A DNA stretch of 64,000 bases from contig JALCNR010000001.1 of NCBI GenBank assembly GCA_022649165.1, forward strand, positions 291,138 through 355,137, read 5' to 3'. Below are positions 1-9,291 of the stretch, in pieces. A program made the translations under genes and the position numbers. The notes beneath the pieces are model-generated. The model did not search any database and was not told the origin of the DNA. It saw only the letters and a list, made by a program, of their open reading frames with translations. This DNA comes from Actinomyces sp. (GTDB lineage: Bacteria > Actinomycetota > Actinomycetes > Actinomycetales > Actinomycetaceae). The first letter of the stretch is position 1. Every line of letters starts with the position of its first letter.

Positions 1-338
1 GCCCCGCGCACGGCGTCCTGGACCAGTTCCACCACCTCACGGCGGTCGTCGGGCCCGATCCCGTCGTCCCAGGAGCGCCCCGACCAGGCGTCGGCGCGCA
101 GGACCCCGTACAGGGCGCCGATCCCGGACCACCTCTCGGCCTCGCGGAGGAACGCGTCCGTCAGCCGCCAGCGGCCCCCTCGCCTCTCGACGGCCTCCCA
201 CCCGAAGAGGCGCTGGTTGAGCTGTCCGACCTTCTCCCGCAGCGAGAGCTCGCTCAGGGTTCGTGCCACGAGGGACTCGACGTCGTCGCCCGCCCGGGCC
301 GTCCCCCGGCCCGGCTCGCCCGCGGCCGCCCGCGTCAT
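1..338 (-). CDS. GH3 family glycoside hydrolase, N-terminal part (cut by window edge)
   Basis: Only the first 112 codons lie in the window; the gene continues past base 1. About residues 30-40 read LSLREKVGQLNQRLFGWE, the N-terminal signature of the GH3 barrel (beta-glucosidase, beta-xylosidase, beta-N-acetylglucosaminidase). The ATG at 336-338 overlaps the TGA of the upstream GH5 gene by four bases (ATGA), so the two are translationally coupled and this is at least the sixth gene of the operon starting at GH38. No signal peptide is seen, which fits a cytoplasmic enzyme acting on imported oligosaccharide. The substrate cannot be told from this fragment. Confidence 0.8.
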   Translation of the reverse strand, partial: MTRAAAGEPGRGTARAGDDVESLVARTLSELSLREKVGQLNQRLFGWEAVERRGGRWRLTDAFLREAERWSGIGALYGVLRADAWSGRSWDDGIGPDDRREVVELVQDAVRG

Positions 339-1648
339 GGCCGTGCCATCCTCGGGACCGACGGATCCGACACCCCCGAGTAGGACCCGGAGAGCCCTCC
401 CGCCACGGTGTGCGCGTCCGTGATCCCGCGTCGCGTGAGATCCGCCGGGTCCTCCGCCGTCCTGGAGGTCACGAGGGCCGGGCGCTCGCCCGCCCGCGCC
501 CGCTCCATCCACGCCTCGAAGACGGATCCTCCCGGGCCGAGCGCGCCCCGCGACACCGGCACGTCCTCCTCGTCCACGGGGATCACAACGGCGCGGGTCC
601 GGGCCTCGGGCGCCGGACGGCCACGCAGATCGCGCGCCACCTCAGCGAAGGCCTCGCCCAGCGGCTTGACCCTCCCCCGGGTGTCGAACAGCCCCAGCCG
701 ATGCTCGAAGGGCGGGAAGTCCGCGAGCCCCTCGTCGATGTCATGGGAGCACCACCAGGTCACGCCCCGCAGCGCCGCGCATCCGGCGGCGTTGAGCAGC
801 GAGCGCCGGCAGAAGTCGCCGGCCTCGTCCTCGGGGATGACGTTGCCCGGGGCCCCGATCTCCTGCAGCCACACCCCCCGCAGCGGATCCTCGGCGAAGG
901 CCGCCGACAACTCAATGAGATATTCCGCCAGCCGGCGGCTCTCCGTCGACGAGCTCCCGTACCGCTGGGCGGTGCCGTTGAAGACCCAGGAGTGGATGAC
1001 GGTGAGGTCCCCGAGCCGCGAGGCGTGCGCGGGGAGGAACGGATGCCTGTCCTTGAACCAGATCGCGTCGTACGCCGCGTGGACGAGCGCGCGCCGAGCC
1101 CCGCCGCGCGGGGAGCCGGCGCCCAGCAGCGTCCTCAGCCACGCGCCCGCCTGCGCGGAGTCGATGCGCATCGGCGTGGGATGCGGGTCGTCGGCGAACT
1201 GGTTGACCTCGTTGCCCAGGGTGAGTGCCTCGTAGGCGGGGATGCCGGCCAGCGCCGCGTCCAGAGTCCGCACGAGGTCGGCCTCGGCGGCCACGACCTC
1301 CGCGTCCGTGAACAGGTTGCGCCGGTGCCAGCTGGTCAGCCAGGCGGGCACGAAGTCGAAGCTCGACAGGTGCCCCTGGAAGACGTCGACGCTCGCACCG
1401 AGCCCCGCCTCTCCGGCGATCTCCACCATCCGCGCCACGTCCTCGACGGCGGACGGGTCGATGTAGGTCCGATTGGGCTGGAGGATCTCCCACATCGGGA
1501 GGATCCTCACGTGATCGGCGCCCAGGGAGGCGATCGCCTGGAGGTCCTCGCGCGCCGCGCCCCAGTCGACATGCCTCCACGAATGGAACCACCCGTGCGA
1601 GGGGGTGTAGTTCACGCCGACTCGGACCCGGGTCCGGGGCTCGTTCAT
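335..1648 (-). CDS. GH5-type glycoside hydrolase, probable N-glycan-core beta-mannosidase (GH5_18-like)
   Basis: 437 residues with no signal peptide, so probably cytoplasmic. The fold is a GH-A (beta/alpha)8 barrel: N-terminal GVNYTPSHGW, acid/base in LTLGNEVNQ (N146-E147) and a likely nucleophile in VWLQEIG (E263). N-terminus, length and context resemble the GH5_18 beta-mannosidases of bifidobacteria, which split Man-beta1,4-GlcNAc after GH38 enzymes remove alpha-mannose. That substrate is inference; the barrel and the two glutamates are visible. The ATG at 1646-1648 overlaps the stop of the upstream permease gene (ATGA), and its own stop overlaps the GH3 start, so it sits in the middle of one operon. 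A general GH5 beta-mannanase or glucosidase is the alternative. Confidence 0.8.
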   Translation of the reverse strand: MNEPRTRVRVGVNYTPSHGWFHSWRHVDWGAAREDLQAIASLGADHVRILPMWEILQPNRTYIDPSAVEDVARMVEIAGEAGLGASVDVFQGHLSSFDFVPAWLTSWHRRNLFTDAEVVAAEADLVRTLDAALAGIPAYEALTLGNEVNQFADDPHPTPMRIDSAQAGAWLRTLLGAGSPRGGARRALVHAAYDAIWFKDRHPFLPAHASRLGDLTVIHSWVFNGTAQRYGSSSTESRRLAEYLIELSAAFAEDPLRGVWLQEIGAPGNVIPEDEAGDFCRRSLLNAAGCAALRGVTWWCSHDIDEGLADFPPFEHRLGLFDTRGRVKPLGEAFAEVARDLRGRPAPEARTRAVVIPVDEEDVPVSRGALGPGGSVFEAWMERARAGERPALVTSRTAEDPADLTRRGITDAHTVAGGLSGSYSGVSDPSVPRMARP

Positions 1649-2520
1649 CCCTTGATTCCTCCTGCTTCCAGGCCTCTGAAGAACTGTTTCTGCGCCAAGG
1701 CGAACACCACGATGATCGGAACGAGGGCGATGATCGTGCCGGCGGCGATGAGCCGGGGATCCGAGTAGAACGTGCCACGCAGGCGGTTCAGGCCCAGGGT
1801 CAGGGTGTAGATGCTCTCGTCGGAGGCCACGATCAGCGGCCACAGGAAGTCGTTCCAGGCGCCCATGAAGGCGAAGATCGCCGTCACCGCCACGACCCCC
1901 TTGACCTGGGGCAGGCACACGCGGGAGAAGCGCTGCCACGCGTTCGCGCCGTCGATGATCGCCGCCTCCTCGAGTTCCTTCGGGATCCCGAGGAACGCGT
2001 TGCGCATGAGCAGCACGTTGATCGGGGTGACCAGGCCGGGAAGGGCGACGGCGAACAGCGTGTTCGCCAGGCCCAGGTCGCGCACGATGAGGAACTGCGA
2101 GACGATCACGGCCTCGACGGGGACCAGCAGCCCGACCACGAACACGCCGGTGACCAGTCCCCGGCCGCGGAACCGGAGCCGCGCCAGGGCGTATCCCGCG
2201 CAGCTCGCACCCACCACGTTGCCCGCGATGTCGATGGCCGCGACGATCACCGAGTTCGCGACGTAGCGCAGGATCGGGACGCGGCTGAAGGCCTCGGTGA
2301 AGTTCTCGAAGGTGGGGTCGTGGGGGATCAGATACGGCGGGCGGGCGTACAGGTCGTCGCCGGCTCCCTTGAAGGCCAGGGACGCCTGCCACAGCAGCGG
2401 GCCGACGATGGCCGCGAAACCCAGGACCAGCACGAGGTAGCGCAGGACCTGCCCGCCGGACACCCGGCGCCTGCTCCGCGACGGGGCCTCGCCGGCCCTG
2501 CGAACAGCGATCCGGCTCAT
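1645..2520 (-). CDS. ABC sugar transporter permease (MalG/CUT1 type)
   Basis: 291 residues, binding-protein-dependent permease of the carbohydrate uptake 1 family. About six membrane segments; the first follows a basic N-terminus at residues 26-48. The EAA loop that contacts the ATPase reads EEAAIIDGANAWQRFSRVCLPQ near residue 190 (EAA-3-G-9-I-x-LP pattern). It pairs with the MalF-type permease upstream, whose stop overlaps this start. No ATP-binding subunit is encoded in the visible locus, so the transporter probably borrows a shared MsiK-like ATPase, as is usual for actinobacterial CUT1 systems. Confidence 0.93.
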   Translation of the reverse strand: MSRIAVRRAGEAPSRSRRRVSGGQVLRYLVLVLGFAAIVGPLLWQASLAFKGAGDDLYARPPYLIPHDPTFENFTEAFSRVPILRYVANSVIVAAIDIAGNVVGASCAGYALARLRFRGRGLVTGVFVVGLLVPVEAVIVSQFLIVRDLGLANTLFAVALPGLVTPINVLLMRNAFLGIPKELEEAAIIDGANAWQRFSRVCLPQVKGVVAVTAIFAFMGAWNDFLWPLIVASDESIYTLTLGLNRLRGTFYSDPRLIAAGTIIALVPIIVVFALAQKQFFRGLEAGGIKG

Positions 2521-3485
2521 TGCTCGTCACCTCGGTTCTGCGCGTACAGCTGGATGGCCAGCAGCGTTCCCAGGACCACGAACATCACCATCGAGATCGC
2601 GGCCGCGTACCCCGTGCGGGCCTGCAGGCCCGTGCCCTCCAGCTGGATGAGCATCGTCATCGTGAGGTCCTGGCCGCCCACGCCGCCGGTCCCGTTGGAC
2701 AGGACGTAGATCTCCCCGAAGACGCGGAACGCGGCCACGGAGGACAGGATGCCGATGAGGCCCATCGTGGAGCGCACCCCCGGCATCGTCACATGGAGGA
2801 ACTGCTGGACGGTTCCGGCTCCGTCGAGGGCGGCCGCCTCGTAGAGGGCGGGATCGATGTTGGCCAGCGCCGACAGGTAGATCACCATGTAGTAGCCCAG
2901 ACCCGTCCAGATCGTGACGACCATCGCGGAGAACAGCAGGAGCCAGCGGTCGGTGAGGAAGGGGATCGGCTCGGTGATGGCCTTGAGCGTGGCGAGGGAC
3001 TCGTTGATGAGGCCGCGCTTGTCCAGCAGAGAGGTCCAGATCAGGCCGACGACCACCGAGGACATGACCACCGGGAGGTACATCGACGTGCGGAAGAAGC
3101 CGATGAGGGGGCCGCTCTTGGCCAGCAGCGCCGCCAGGATCAGCGGGAGCACCATCATGAACGGCACGACGCACACGACGTACAGGGAGGAGTTCAGCAG
3201 GGCCGTGCGGAACCTGGGGTCGGCGAAGAGGTCCCGGAAGTTCTCCAGCCCGATGAAGCTGCCGGGTCGCAGCAGCGTCGCATCGGTCACCGACAGGCGG
3301 AGCGTCCCGAGGAATGGCAGCACCAGGAAGCCGCCGACGACGGCCAGCGCCAGCGCCACGAACAGCCACGGCGTGAACCAATGACGATGGGTGCCGAGCC
3401 CGCGGCGGGGGCGGGAGGAGGAGGCGGTGCCGTCCGTCCCCCCGTCCCCGTCGAGGATCGGCGCCGCTGCGGCCGATGCGCTCAC
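2517..3485 (-). CDS. ABC sugar transporter permease (MalF/CUT1 type)
   Basis: 322 residues from the GTG at 3483-3485, which overlaps the TGA of the binding-protein gene (GTGA). Ser/Ala/Gly-rich cytosolic N-terminus of about 45 residues, then about six membrane segments beginning HWFTPWLFVALALAVVGGF. The EAA loop is YEAAALDGAGTVQQFLHVTMP. With the downstream MalG-type protein it forms the membrane channel for the sugar bound by the 3482-4789 lipoprotein. An in-frame open stretch runs upstream to 3629 but lies inside the binding-protein gene, so the GTG is preferred. Confidence 0.92.
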   Translation of the reverse strand: MSASAAAAPILDGDGGTDGTASSSRPRRGLGTHRHWFTPWLFVALALAVVGGFLVLPFLGTLRLSVTDATLLRPGSFIGLENFRDLFADPRFRTALLNSSLYVVCVVPFMMVLPLILAALLAKSGPLIGFFRTSMYLPVVMSSVVVGLIWTSLLDKRGLINESLATLKAITEPIPFLTDRWLLLFSAMVVTIWTGLGYYMVIYLSALANIDPALYEAAALDGAGTVQQFLHVTMPGVRSTMGLIGILSSVAAFRVFGEIYVLSNGTGGVGGQDLTMTMLIQLEGTGLQARTGYAAAISMVMFVVLGTLLAIQLYAQNRGDEQ

Positions 3486-4789
3486 TTGCCTGTTGCCCCC
3501 AGCCGCTGGTTCGCGTAATCCACGGCGTCGTCGAGCGCCGCCTGGACGTCCTTCTGGCCGAGGAGCGCCTGGGCGATCTGGTCCTTGAGGTAGTCCGCGT
3601 CGGCGCTGGAGAACTCCGGCGGCCACCACACAGTCGCGTCCTTGACCGTCTGGGCGGTCTCGACGATCAGTTCGGACTCGGGCGTGCCGTCCGACTTCGT
3701 GTAGTACTCGTCGTCCAGCGTCCCCGCCGAGGACGGGAACACGTTGGCGGCCTTCGCGAAGGCCAGCTGGTTGGCGTCGTCCGTCACGTACTTCGCGAAG
3801 GCGACCGCGAGGTCCTGGTTCTCCGACTTGGAGTTCACCACGAGCGACTCGATGTACATGTTCGGCGAGGCGTTGTTGATTCGGGGCCCGATCTTCACCG
3901 CGTCGTAGATGGTCGGGGCCGTGTCCTTGAGGTCTCCCAGGGTGTAGGAGCTGCCCGACATGTAGGCCAACGTCCCCGCCTTGAAGTCCGTGACCTCATC
4001 GGTCTGGAGCTTGTTGAGGGCCTCCTCGTCCAGTCCCTTGCTCTGGTAGAGGTCCGCGAAACGCTGGACCAGCTCGACGCCCTTGGACTCGTTGAACGTG
4101 AACTCCGTGTGGTCCTCGTTCATCAGCTGCACGCCGTACTCGCCGAACATCTCGATGACCGGCGTGCGGGCCAGGAACGTGTCATCGGGGCAGCTCTGCG
4201 TGAAGGTCGCCGCCGCGTCGAAGAGCTCGTCGTAAGTCTCCGGGAGCGTCGACGAGTCGAGCCCGCACTGGTCCAGGAGATCCCCGTTGTAGAAGGAGGG
4301 GCCGGTGTTCAGGTACCACGGGAAGCCGTAGGTCCCTCCGTCGATGCCCTGGAAGGTCATCGCCTCCCATGCCTTGGGCAGGTACAGATCCTCGGCGCCC
4401 GGGTCCGCCTTCGCGACGTCCAGGGCGACCCCGGCCGATGCCAGGGTGTAGGCGGCCTCGGGGCCCATGTCGACGACGTCGGGCAGGGATCCCGCGGCGG
4501 CGTCCGCCGAGAGCTTGTCCTGGTATCCCTCGGCCGGCTGGTCCACCCAGGTGATCTCGGTGCCCGGGTTGGCCGCCTCGAAGTCCGAGACGAGGCCCTC
4601 GAAGTAGGGGGTGTACTTCTCGTTCTTGAGATTCCACGTCTGGAAGGTGATGGAGCCGCTCAGGTCGCCGGACTCCCCGCCCGACGCGCTCTGCCCGCCG
4701 CTGGCCGACGATCCTCCTCCACAGGCCGAGAGCAGCAGCGCGAAGGCGGCCGCCCCTCCGACGAGTCCGACAGTTCGTTGTGTCCTCAT
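3482..4789 (-). CDS. Extracellular sugar-binding lipoprotein (SBP family 1)
   Basis: 435 residues. Type II signal peptide with lipobox LLLSAC and lipid-modified Cys23, then a Gly/Ser linker and a bilobed binding domain starting SGSITFQTWNLKNEKYTPYFEGL near residue 44. It captures the oligosaccharide outside and hands it to the two permeases encoded directly downstream. Separated from the GH38 stop by 48 bases holding a strong hairpin (4821-4842), a common layout for raising the level of the binding protein relative to the enzyme before it. Given the neighbours the ligand is probably a high-mannose or complex N-glycan piece; this is inference. Confidence 0.93.
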   Translation of the reverse strand: MRTQRTVGLVGGAAAFALLLSACGGGSSASGGQSASGGESGDLSGSITFQTWNLKNEKYTPYFEGLVSDFEAANPGTEITWVDQPAEGYQDKLSADAAAGSLPDVVDMGPEAAYTLASAGVALDVAKADPGAEDLYLPKAWEAMTFQGIDGGTYGFPWYLNTGPSFYNGDLLDQCGLDSSTLPETYDELFDAAATFTQSCPDDTFLARTPVIEMFGEYGVQLMNEDHTEFTFNESKGVELVQRFADLYQSKGLDEEALNKLQTDEVTDFKAGTLAYMSGSSYTLGDLKDTAPTIYDAVKIGPRINNASPNMYIESLVVNSKSENQDLAVAFAKYVTDDANQLAFAKAANVFPSSAGTLDDEYYTKSDGTPESELIVETAQTVKDATVWWPPEFSSADADYLKDQIAQALLGQKDVQAALDDAVDYANQRLGATGK

Positions 4790-4820
4790 GTTCTCTCCTG
4801 GTGATCCTCTTCATCGGGGA

Positions 4821-4842
4821 CCTGACGGCGGGCGCCGTCAGG
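4821..4842 (-). terminator. Intercistronic hairpin between GH38 and the binding-protein gene
   Basis: CCTGACGGCG and CGCCGTCAGG form a perfect 10-bp stem around two G residues; the GH38 stop codon lies inside the right arm. No U-run follows on the minus strand, so read-through, attenuation or mRNA stabilisation is more likely than full termination. Confidence 0.6.
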
Positions 4843-7800
4843 AAGTGAATCGCAGCGTCGCCATCTGGAAGGGCCGCAGGCGCAGGACCGCCCCCTGGGC
4901 CTCCACGGCGCCGTCGGGCAGGACGCCGGCCAGTTCGCTCCCGTCATCCGGGGACTCCAGCACGGAGGTCTCCGTCACCGTGCGCGACGCCAGCTCCCGG
5001 CTCAGCCGGAGCGCGCCCCGGGCCTGGGCGCCGAACGGCTCGTAGACGCGCATGATGACGTCGTCCGACCCGTCCTCGGCCAGCTTGATCCAGTCGATCG
5101 CGACCCGGCCTCGCAGGGGCTCCACCTGGGCCAGCGGTTCCACGTCCCCGATGCCCGCGATGGGCGCCGCGTTGAACTCGAAGGCCCGGGCCAGGGCCTG
5201 GCACCGGTCGGCGCCGGCGACGATGGACCAGGCGAAGCGGTGAGGACCCAAGTCGGTGCGGGGTTCGGGGAAACGGGGCGAGCGCACGAGCGACGGCCGG
5301 ACCAGGGTGCCGCCGCGCAGGGGGGAGACGTCGGCTCCGTAGGTGGAGTCGTTGACCACGGCCACGCCGTAGCCCGCGTCGGCGACGTGGGTGACGCGCT
5401 GCGTGCAGGTCTCGAACTGCGCCTCGTCATGGGCCGTGTTCGGGTGGACGGGCCGCTCGACCCACCCGTACTGGGTCTCGTGCGCCACGTGGGTGCAGGA
5501 GACGGCCAGGGGGAAGGCGATCTTCAGCAGATGCTCGCGTTCCTGCCAGTCCGCCTCGCATTCGACGTCGACCGCGCGCCGCGCGGCCTCCAGCCACCAT
5601 GTCTGGCGGAACGAGGACGACCCCAGCGTCATGTGGACGCGGACGCCGACGCGGCCCGGCTCGCGGACCGCCTCGACGCTGTCGGCGTCCCCGACCTCGC
5701 GCAGGGTGTGGAACACATGGCGGTCGAGGTCCCAGGCGTCCCAGCGGACGGGCTGGTCGCGGAACACCTGGAGCGCTCCGAAGGCACTGCCCTCGGGCAC
5801 GAGCTCCCGGTCGGCGTCGAGGTCGCGGACGGAGGTGACGTGCCCCGACCGGTCGACCCGCACGCGCAGGAGGCCGTTGGACAGGATGTGGCCGTCCTCG
5901 TCCTCCCAGGCGGCGCACCCCGCGGCGTCCCCGGGACGGACGACGGCCCAGTCCTCCTGCGGGCGTGCGGCGAAGGGCACGATGCGGCCCTCCTCGCCGC
6001 CGTCAGCCCCCATCGCGGCCAGCGCCGAGCGGACGAGGTCCCGCGCCTCCTCCTCGACGGAGGCGAGGTCGCGACGCGCCTCCCGGTTCACCCACTCGAT
6101 GGAGGAGCCCGGCAGGATGTCGTGGAACTGGTTGAGCAGGAGCGTCTTCCACATCCGCTCCAGGCGGGCAAGGGGGTAGGGATGCCCGGCCCGCAGGCGG
6201 GCGGCGGCGCTGAGGTATTCGGCGACCCGCAGGAGGGCCTCGCACCGCCGGTTGCCCTGCTTGATGTCCACCTGTGTGGTGAGCGTCGCACGATGAAGCT
6301 CCAGGTAGAGCTCGCCGGACCAGGCGGGCGCGTCGGCGCCCTCGAACTGGGCGGCCGCCTTCTCGAAGAACGCGGCCGGGGTCTCCTCGACCACGCGCGG
6401 CGCGCCCTCGAGATCGCGGAACCGGTCGAGGCGCCCGATCATCTCCCGGGTGGGGCCGCCTCCGCCGTCCCCGTATCCGAAGAGCAGCAGCGAGTGGTCG
6501 GCGATCGCCTTCTCCTTGAAGGACGCCACCGAGTGGTGGAGCTCCCGGGCCGTCACCTCCGCCGCATAGGTGTCCGAGGGCGGGAAGTGCGTGAACACAC
6601 GGGTGCCGTCCAGTCCCTGCCACCAGAACGAGTGGTGGGGGAACTGCGTGGTGTCGTTCCACGAGAGCTTCTGGGTGAGGAACCACCGGAACCCGGCCCG
6701 GCGGGCCAGCTGAGGCAGCGCCGCGTTGTAGCCGAAGCTGTCGGGCAGCCACATCTCGCGCGGCCGCCAGCCGAAGCGGTCGGTGAAGTCGCGCACGCCC
6801 AGCAGGATCTGGCGCACGATCGCCTCGCCGGCGGGAAGCATCCCGTCCATCTCGACCCAGGTGCCTCCCACCGGCACGATGTCGCCGCGGCGCACGCGCT
6901 CCGCCAGGCGGGCGTAGAGGTCGGGGTGGTCCTCCTCCAGCCACGCGTACTGCTGGGCGGAGCTCATCGCGAAGGTGAGGGGCAGACCCTGGTCCATGAG
7001 GGCGAGCACGTTGGCGACCGTGCGCGCGACCTTGCGCCTGGCCTCCCGCACGGGCCACAGCCAGGCGGAGTCGATGTGGGCGTGCCCGACCGCGCTCACC
7101 TCGTGCGCGGAGGCGTGCGCCGGCGCCGACAGGACGCCGCTCAGCGCGCTGCGGGCGGGCTCCACGGAGTCCGGGTCCTGCTCGTCGTAGAGGTCCAGGC
7201 AGTTCTCGAGGGCGCGCGCGAGCTTCCAGTGCCGCGGTTCCTCGGCGTCCACCTCCTCGATGAGCCCCGACACCACCTCGATGTCGCGGGCGAGCTGCCA
7301 GACGTCGTCGTCGAACACGCACAGGGCGGCCGACCGCAGGATGTAGGGCTCGTCGACCTGGGCGTGGACGCCGTCGCCCATTTCCGTCTCGACGAAGGGC
7401 GGCACGCCCAGGAGCAGCGGGTTCGCCGCGGCCTCGACATAGAGAGTGAATGAGCCGTCCGGCCCGACCAAACCCGCGGGCGCTCCCGGTCCGCTGACCC
7501 TCACCCAGCCGTTGCGCGGGTGCAGCGCCTTGAGGGCGCGGCCCTCCCGGTCGTAGACCATGGCCTCGACGTGGCCGCCCACCGAGTGGTCGAACCAGCC
7601 GAGGTCGATGACGGCCTCCAGGGGCCGTCCGGGCGGCGGCTGCGGCACAGTGCCGCTCATCCGGAACCATGTCGTGGTCCACGCCCCACCCCACGGGCCG
7701 GGGACACGGAAATCCGTGAAGGACTGCGCCTGGGCGCGGGGGCCGAGCACCGATTGGACGGGGATGGGCTCCCCGGACAGCTCATGCACGGCGACGTCCA

Positions 7801-7891
7801 GCGCCGATACCGGTCGGTGGATGCGGGGAAGGACCCGCTCGCGCAGCACGCGCTGCGCCCGTGCGATGACGTGCTCCGTGCCACCGTGCAT
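4838..7891 (-). CDS. GH38 alpha-mannosidase
   Basis: 1017 residues, the usual length for bacterial GH38. An N-terminal beta-rich domain (to about 255) leads into the zinc-dependent catalytic barrel: VGHAHIDSAWLWPVRE supplies His270, His272 and Asp274, and WLPDSFGYN supplies the nucleophile Asp384. A middle helical domain and a C-terminal beta-sandwich follow from about 560. No signal peptide, so it should trim alpha-mannose from imported N-glycan in the cytoplasm. First gene of the operon GH38, binding protein, two permeases, GH5, GH3. ATG at 7889-7891; the leader from the predicted start site is about 73 bases and carries GAGGGAGG ahead of the start region. Which alpha linkage it prefers cannot be read from the sequence. 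Confidence 0.95.
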   Translation of the reverse strand: MHGGTEHVIARAQRVLRERVLPRIHRPVSALDVAVHELSGEPIPVQSVLGPRAQAQSFTDFRVPGPWGGAWTTTWFRMSGTVPQPPPGRPLEAVIDLGWFDHSVGGHVEAMVYDREGRALKALHPRNGWVRVSGPGAPAGLVGPDGSFTLYVEAAANPLLLGVPPFVETEMGDGVHAQVDEPYILRSAALCVFDDDVWQLARDIEVVSGLIEEVDAEEPRHWKLARALENCLDLYDEQDPDSVEPARSALSGVLSAPAHASAHEVSAVGHAHIDSAWLWPVREARRKVARTVANVLALMDQGLPLTFAMSSAQQYAWLEEDHPDLYARLAERVRRGDIVPVGGTWVEMDGMLPAGEAIVRQILLGVRDFTDRFGWRPREMWLPDSFGYNAALPQLARRAGFRWFLTQKLSWNDTTQFPHHSFWWQGLDGTRVFTHFPPSDTYAAEVTARELHHSVASFKEKAIADHSLLLFGYGDGGGGPTREMIGRLDRFRDLEGAPRVVEETPAAFFEKAAAQFEGADAPAWSGELYLELHRATLTTQVDIKQGNRRCEALLRVAEYLSAAARLRAGHPYPLARLERMWKTLLLNQFHDILPGSSIEWVNREARRDLASVEEEARDLVRSALAAMGADGGEEGRIVPFAARPQEDWAVVRPGDAAGCAAWEDEDGHILSNGLLRVRVDRSGHVTSVRDLDADRELVPEGSAFGALQVFRDQPVRWDAWDLDRHVFHTLREVGDADSVEAVREPGRVGVRVHMTLGSSSFRQTWWLEAARRAVDVECEADWQEREHLLKIAFPLAVSCTHVAHETQYGWVERPVHPNTAHDEAQFETCTQRVTHVADAGYGVAVVNDSTYGADVSPLRGGTLVRPSLVRSPRFPEPRTDLGPHRFAWSIVAGADRCQALARAFEFNAAPIAGIGDVEPLAQVEPLRGRVAIDWIKLAEDGSDDVIMRVYEPFGAQARGALRLSRELASRTVTETSVLESPDDGSELAGVLPDGAVEAQGAVLRLRPFQMATLRFTS

Positions 7892-7970
7892 GACATGCCT
7901 CCCTCACGCCGCGCCGGGCTCCCTGGACGCCACGCGCTGTCGTGCGGGTCCGGCCCTGCCGTCTCCCAGT

Positions 7971-7999
7971 AGACTAATGCGCATTAGTTTCGAGCGCAA
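7971..7999 (-). promoter_or_regulatory. Promoter of the GH38-transport operon
   Basis: On the minus strand, -35 TTGCGC (7994-7999), a 17-base spacer and -10 TAGTCT (7971-7976). Transcription would start near 7964. The palindromic operator lies across the spacer and the -10 element, so a bound repressor would block RNA polymerase. Confidence 0.6.
7973..7988. promoter_or_regulatory. LacI-type operator palindrome, site 1
   Basis: ACTAATGCGCATTAGT is a perfect 16-bp palindrome with the central CG typical of LacI-family operators. It lies between the operon it probably controls and the 3' end of the LacI-type gene, and is repeated with one change at 12856-12869. Confidence 0.75.
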
Positions 8000-8060
8000 A
8001 GACCGTGACAGGATTGTGACCTTGCGGGCGGACCCGGGTCTCCCCCGGTCCCGCCCTCGG

Positions 8061-9113
8061 TCATCCGGCCTCGACCGAGACGTCCGTGCTGCCGCGGATC
8101 ATCAGGCGCGAGGGCGGCATATCCCGTGTGCGGACATCCTCCCCGTCGACCGCGCGGCGCAGCTGCTGGGCCGCAACGGCGCCGAAACGCAGCGTGTCGC
8201 GATGCAGGGCCGTGATCTGGGGGCGCATCGCCGTGCAGATCAGGCTGTCCTCCATGCTGACGACGGCCAGGTCGCCGGGGACCGACCGGCCCCGCGTGCG
8301 CAGGGTCTCGATGCCGGCGACGGCCATGACCTCGTTTTCGAAGACCAGCGCGCCCGGGGAGTCCATGTGGGCCAGGGCCGCCAGAGTGGCCCGTGCCGAG
8401 CCCTCGGCCGTGAAGTCGGCCGTCTCCACGGCCGCGGCCACGCCCCCCTCTTCCGTCGCTGCGGTGAAGGCCTCCCGACGACGCCGGATGTGCTCGAAGG
8501 CGGGCTCGCCGCTCACATAGGCGATGGACCGGTGCCCCAGGGAGACCAGGTGGTCGACCACGGTCCGCATGGCCACCGCGTCGTCGAACGAGACCGAGGG
8601 GATCCTCCTCAGGGGATCCCGCGCGCCCGCGATGAGGGCAGGCAGGCCGAGCTCCTTGAGGACGCGGGGCCTGTCGTCGTCCACACGCAGATCGACCACG
8701 ACGACGCCGTCGACGCGGTTCTCCTCCGACCAGCGACGGTAGAGGGCGATCTCCTCCTCGATCGAGGGGACCACCTGGAAGAGAAGACCATAGCGCTGAG
8801 CGGAGAGGACCGACTGCATCCCGGCGATGAACTGCAGGAAGAACGCCTCGGACCCCACGTCCTCCGGCGCGCGCGCCACGGCGAAACCCAGCGTGGAGGA
8901 GCGCGCGCCGGTGAGTGCCCGCGCCGCGGGGTTGGGGGACCATCCCATCTCACGGACCTTGCTGAGGATCCGCTCCCGGGTCTCCTCCGAGATCCCGGGC
9001 CGCCCGTTGAGGGCGAACGACACGGCGGTCTGGGAGACACCCAGGACGTCGGCGATGTCGCGTGCCCGAGGGCGACGGCCCTGCCCGCCCGCCCTGTTCG
9101 TGCCACCCGCCAC
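8061..9113 (-). CDS. LacI-family transcriptional regulator of the glycan locus
   Basis: 350 residues. N-terminal helix-turn-helix at about 14-40 (RDIADVLGVSQTAVSFALNG), hinge helix with NPAARALTG, then a periplasmic-binding-protein-like effector domain ending in a typical SRLMIRGST strand. GTG at 9111-9113 is chosen because GGGAGG lies four to five bases upstream and the HTH starts at the expected distance; longer in-frame reading lacks homology. The gene sits between its two presumed targets, and the matching palindromes at 7973-7988 and 12856-12869 are its likely binding sites. The effector is probably a mannose-containing sugar; this is inference. Confidence 0.92.
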   Translation of the reverse strand: MAGGTNRAGGQGRRPRARDIADVLGVSQTAVSFALNGRPGISEETRERILSKVREMGWSPNPAARALTGARSSTLGFAVARAPEDVGSEAFFLQFIAGMQSVLSAQRYGLLFQVVPSIEEEIALYRRWSEENRVDGVVVVDLRVDDDRPRVLKELGLPALIAGARDPLRRIPSVSFDDAVAMRTVVDHLVSLGHRSIAYVSGEPAFEHIRRRREAFTAATEEGGVAAAVETADFTAEGSARATLAALAHMDSPGALVFENEVMAVAGIETLRTRGRSVPGDLAVVSMEDSLICTAMRPQITALHRDTLRFGAVAAQQLRRAVDGEDVRTRDMPPSRLMIRGSTDVSVEAG

Positions 9114-9179
9114 GCGACCTCCCTTGTCGAAACGCTCCCCCTGAGCGTACTCGACCCCACCCGCACCGCGGTGGACGCA

Positions 9180-9226
9180 GCGGTGCCCCCTCGCCGGCCG
9201 GCGTACGGTCAGGCAGGGGGCACCGC
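9180..9226 (-). terminator. Hairpin terminator after the GH85 gene
   Basis: GCGGTGCCCCCT (9180-9191) pairs with AGGGGGCACCGC (9215-9226) in a 12-bp stem; the 23-base loop holds a second short GC palindrome. It lies 66 bases past the GH85 stop and before the LacI gene, so it probably separates the two transcripts. No U-run. Confidence 0.6.
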
Positions 9227-9291
9227 TCGCCGTCACCCCAGGCGCCCTCGCGGACAGCCGGAGGCGGCGACGTCGGCCGGGGTCGGAGCGG

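Noticed and set aside
5240..7453. A 737-codon open frame on the plus strand opposite GH38
   Set aside because: It is antisense to a strongly supported alpha-mannosidase; high GC leaves stop-free antisense frames, and its translation is low-complexity Arg/Val/Glu without a domain.
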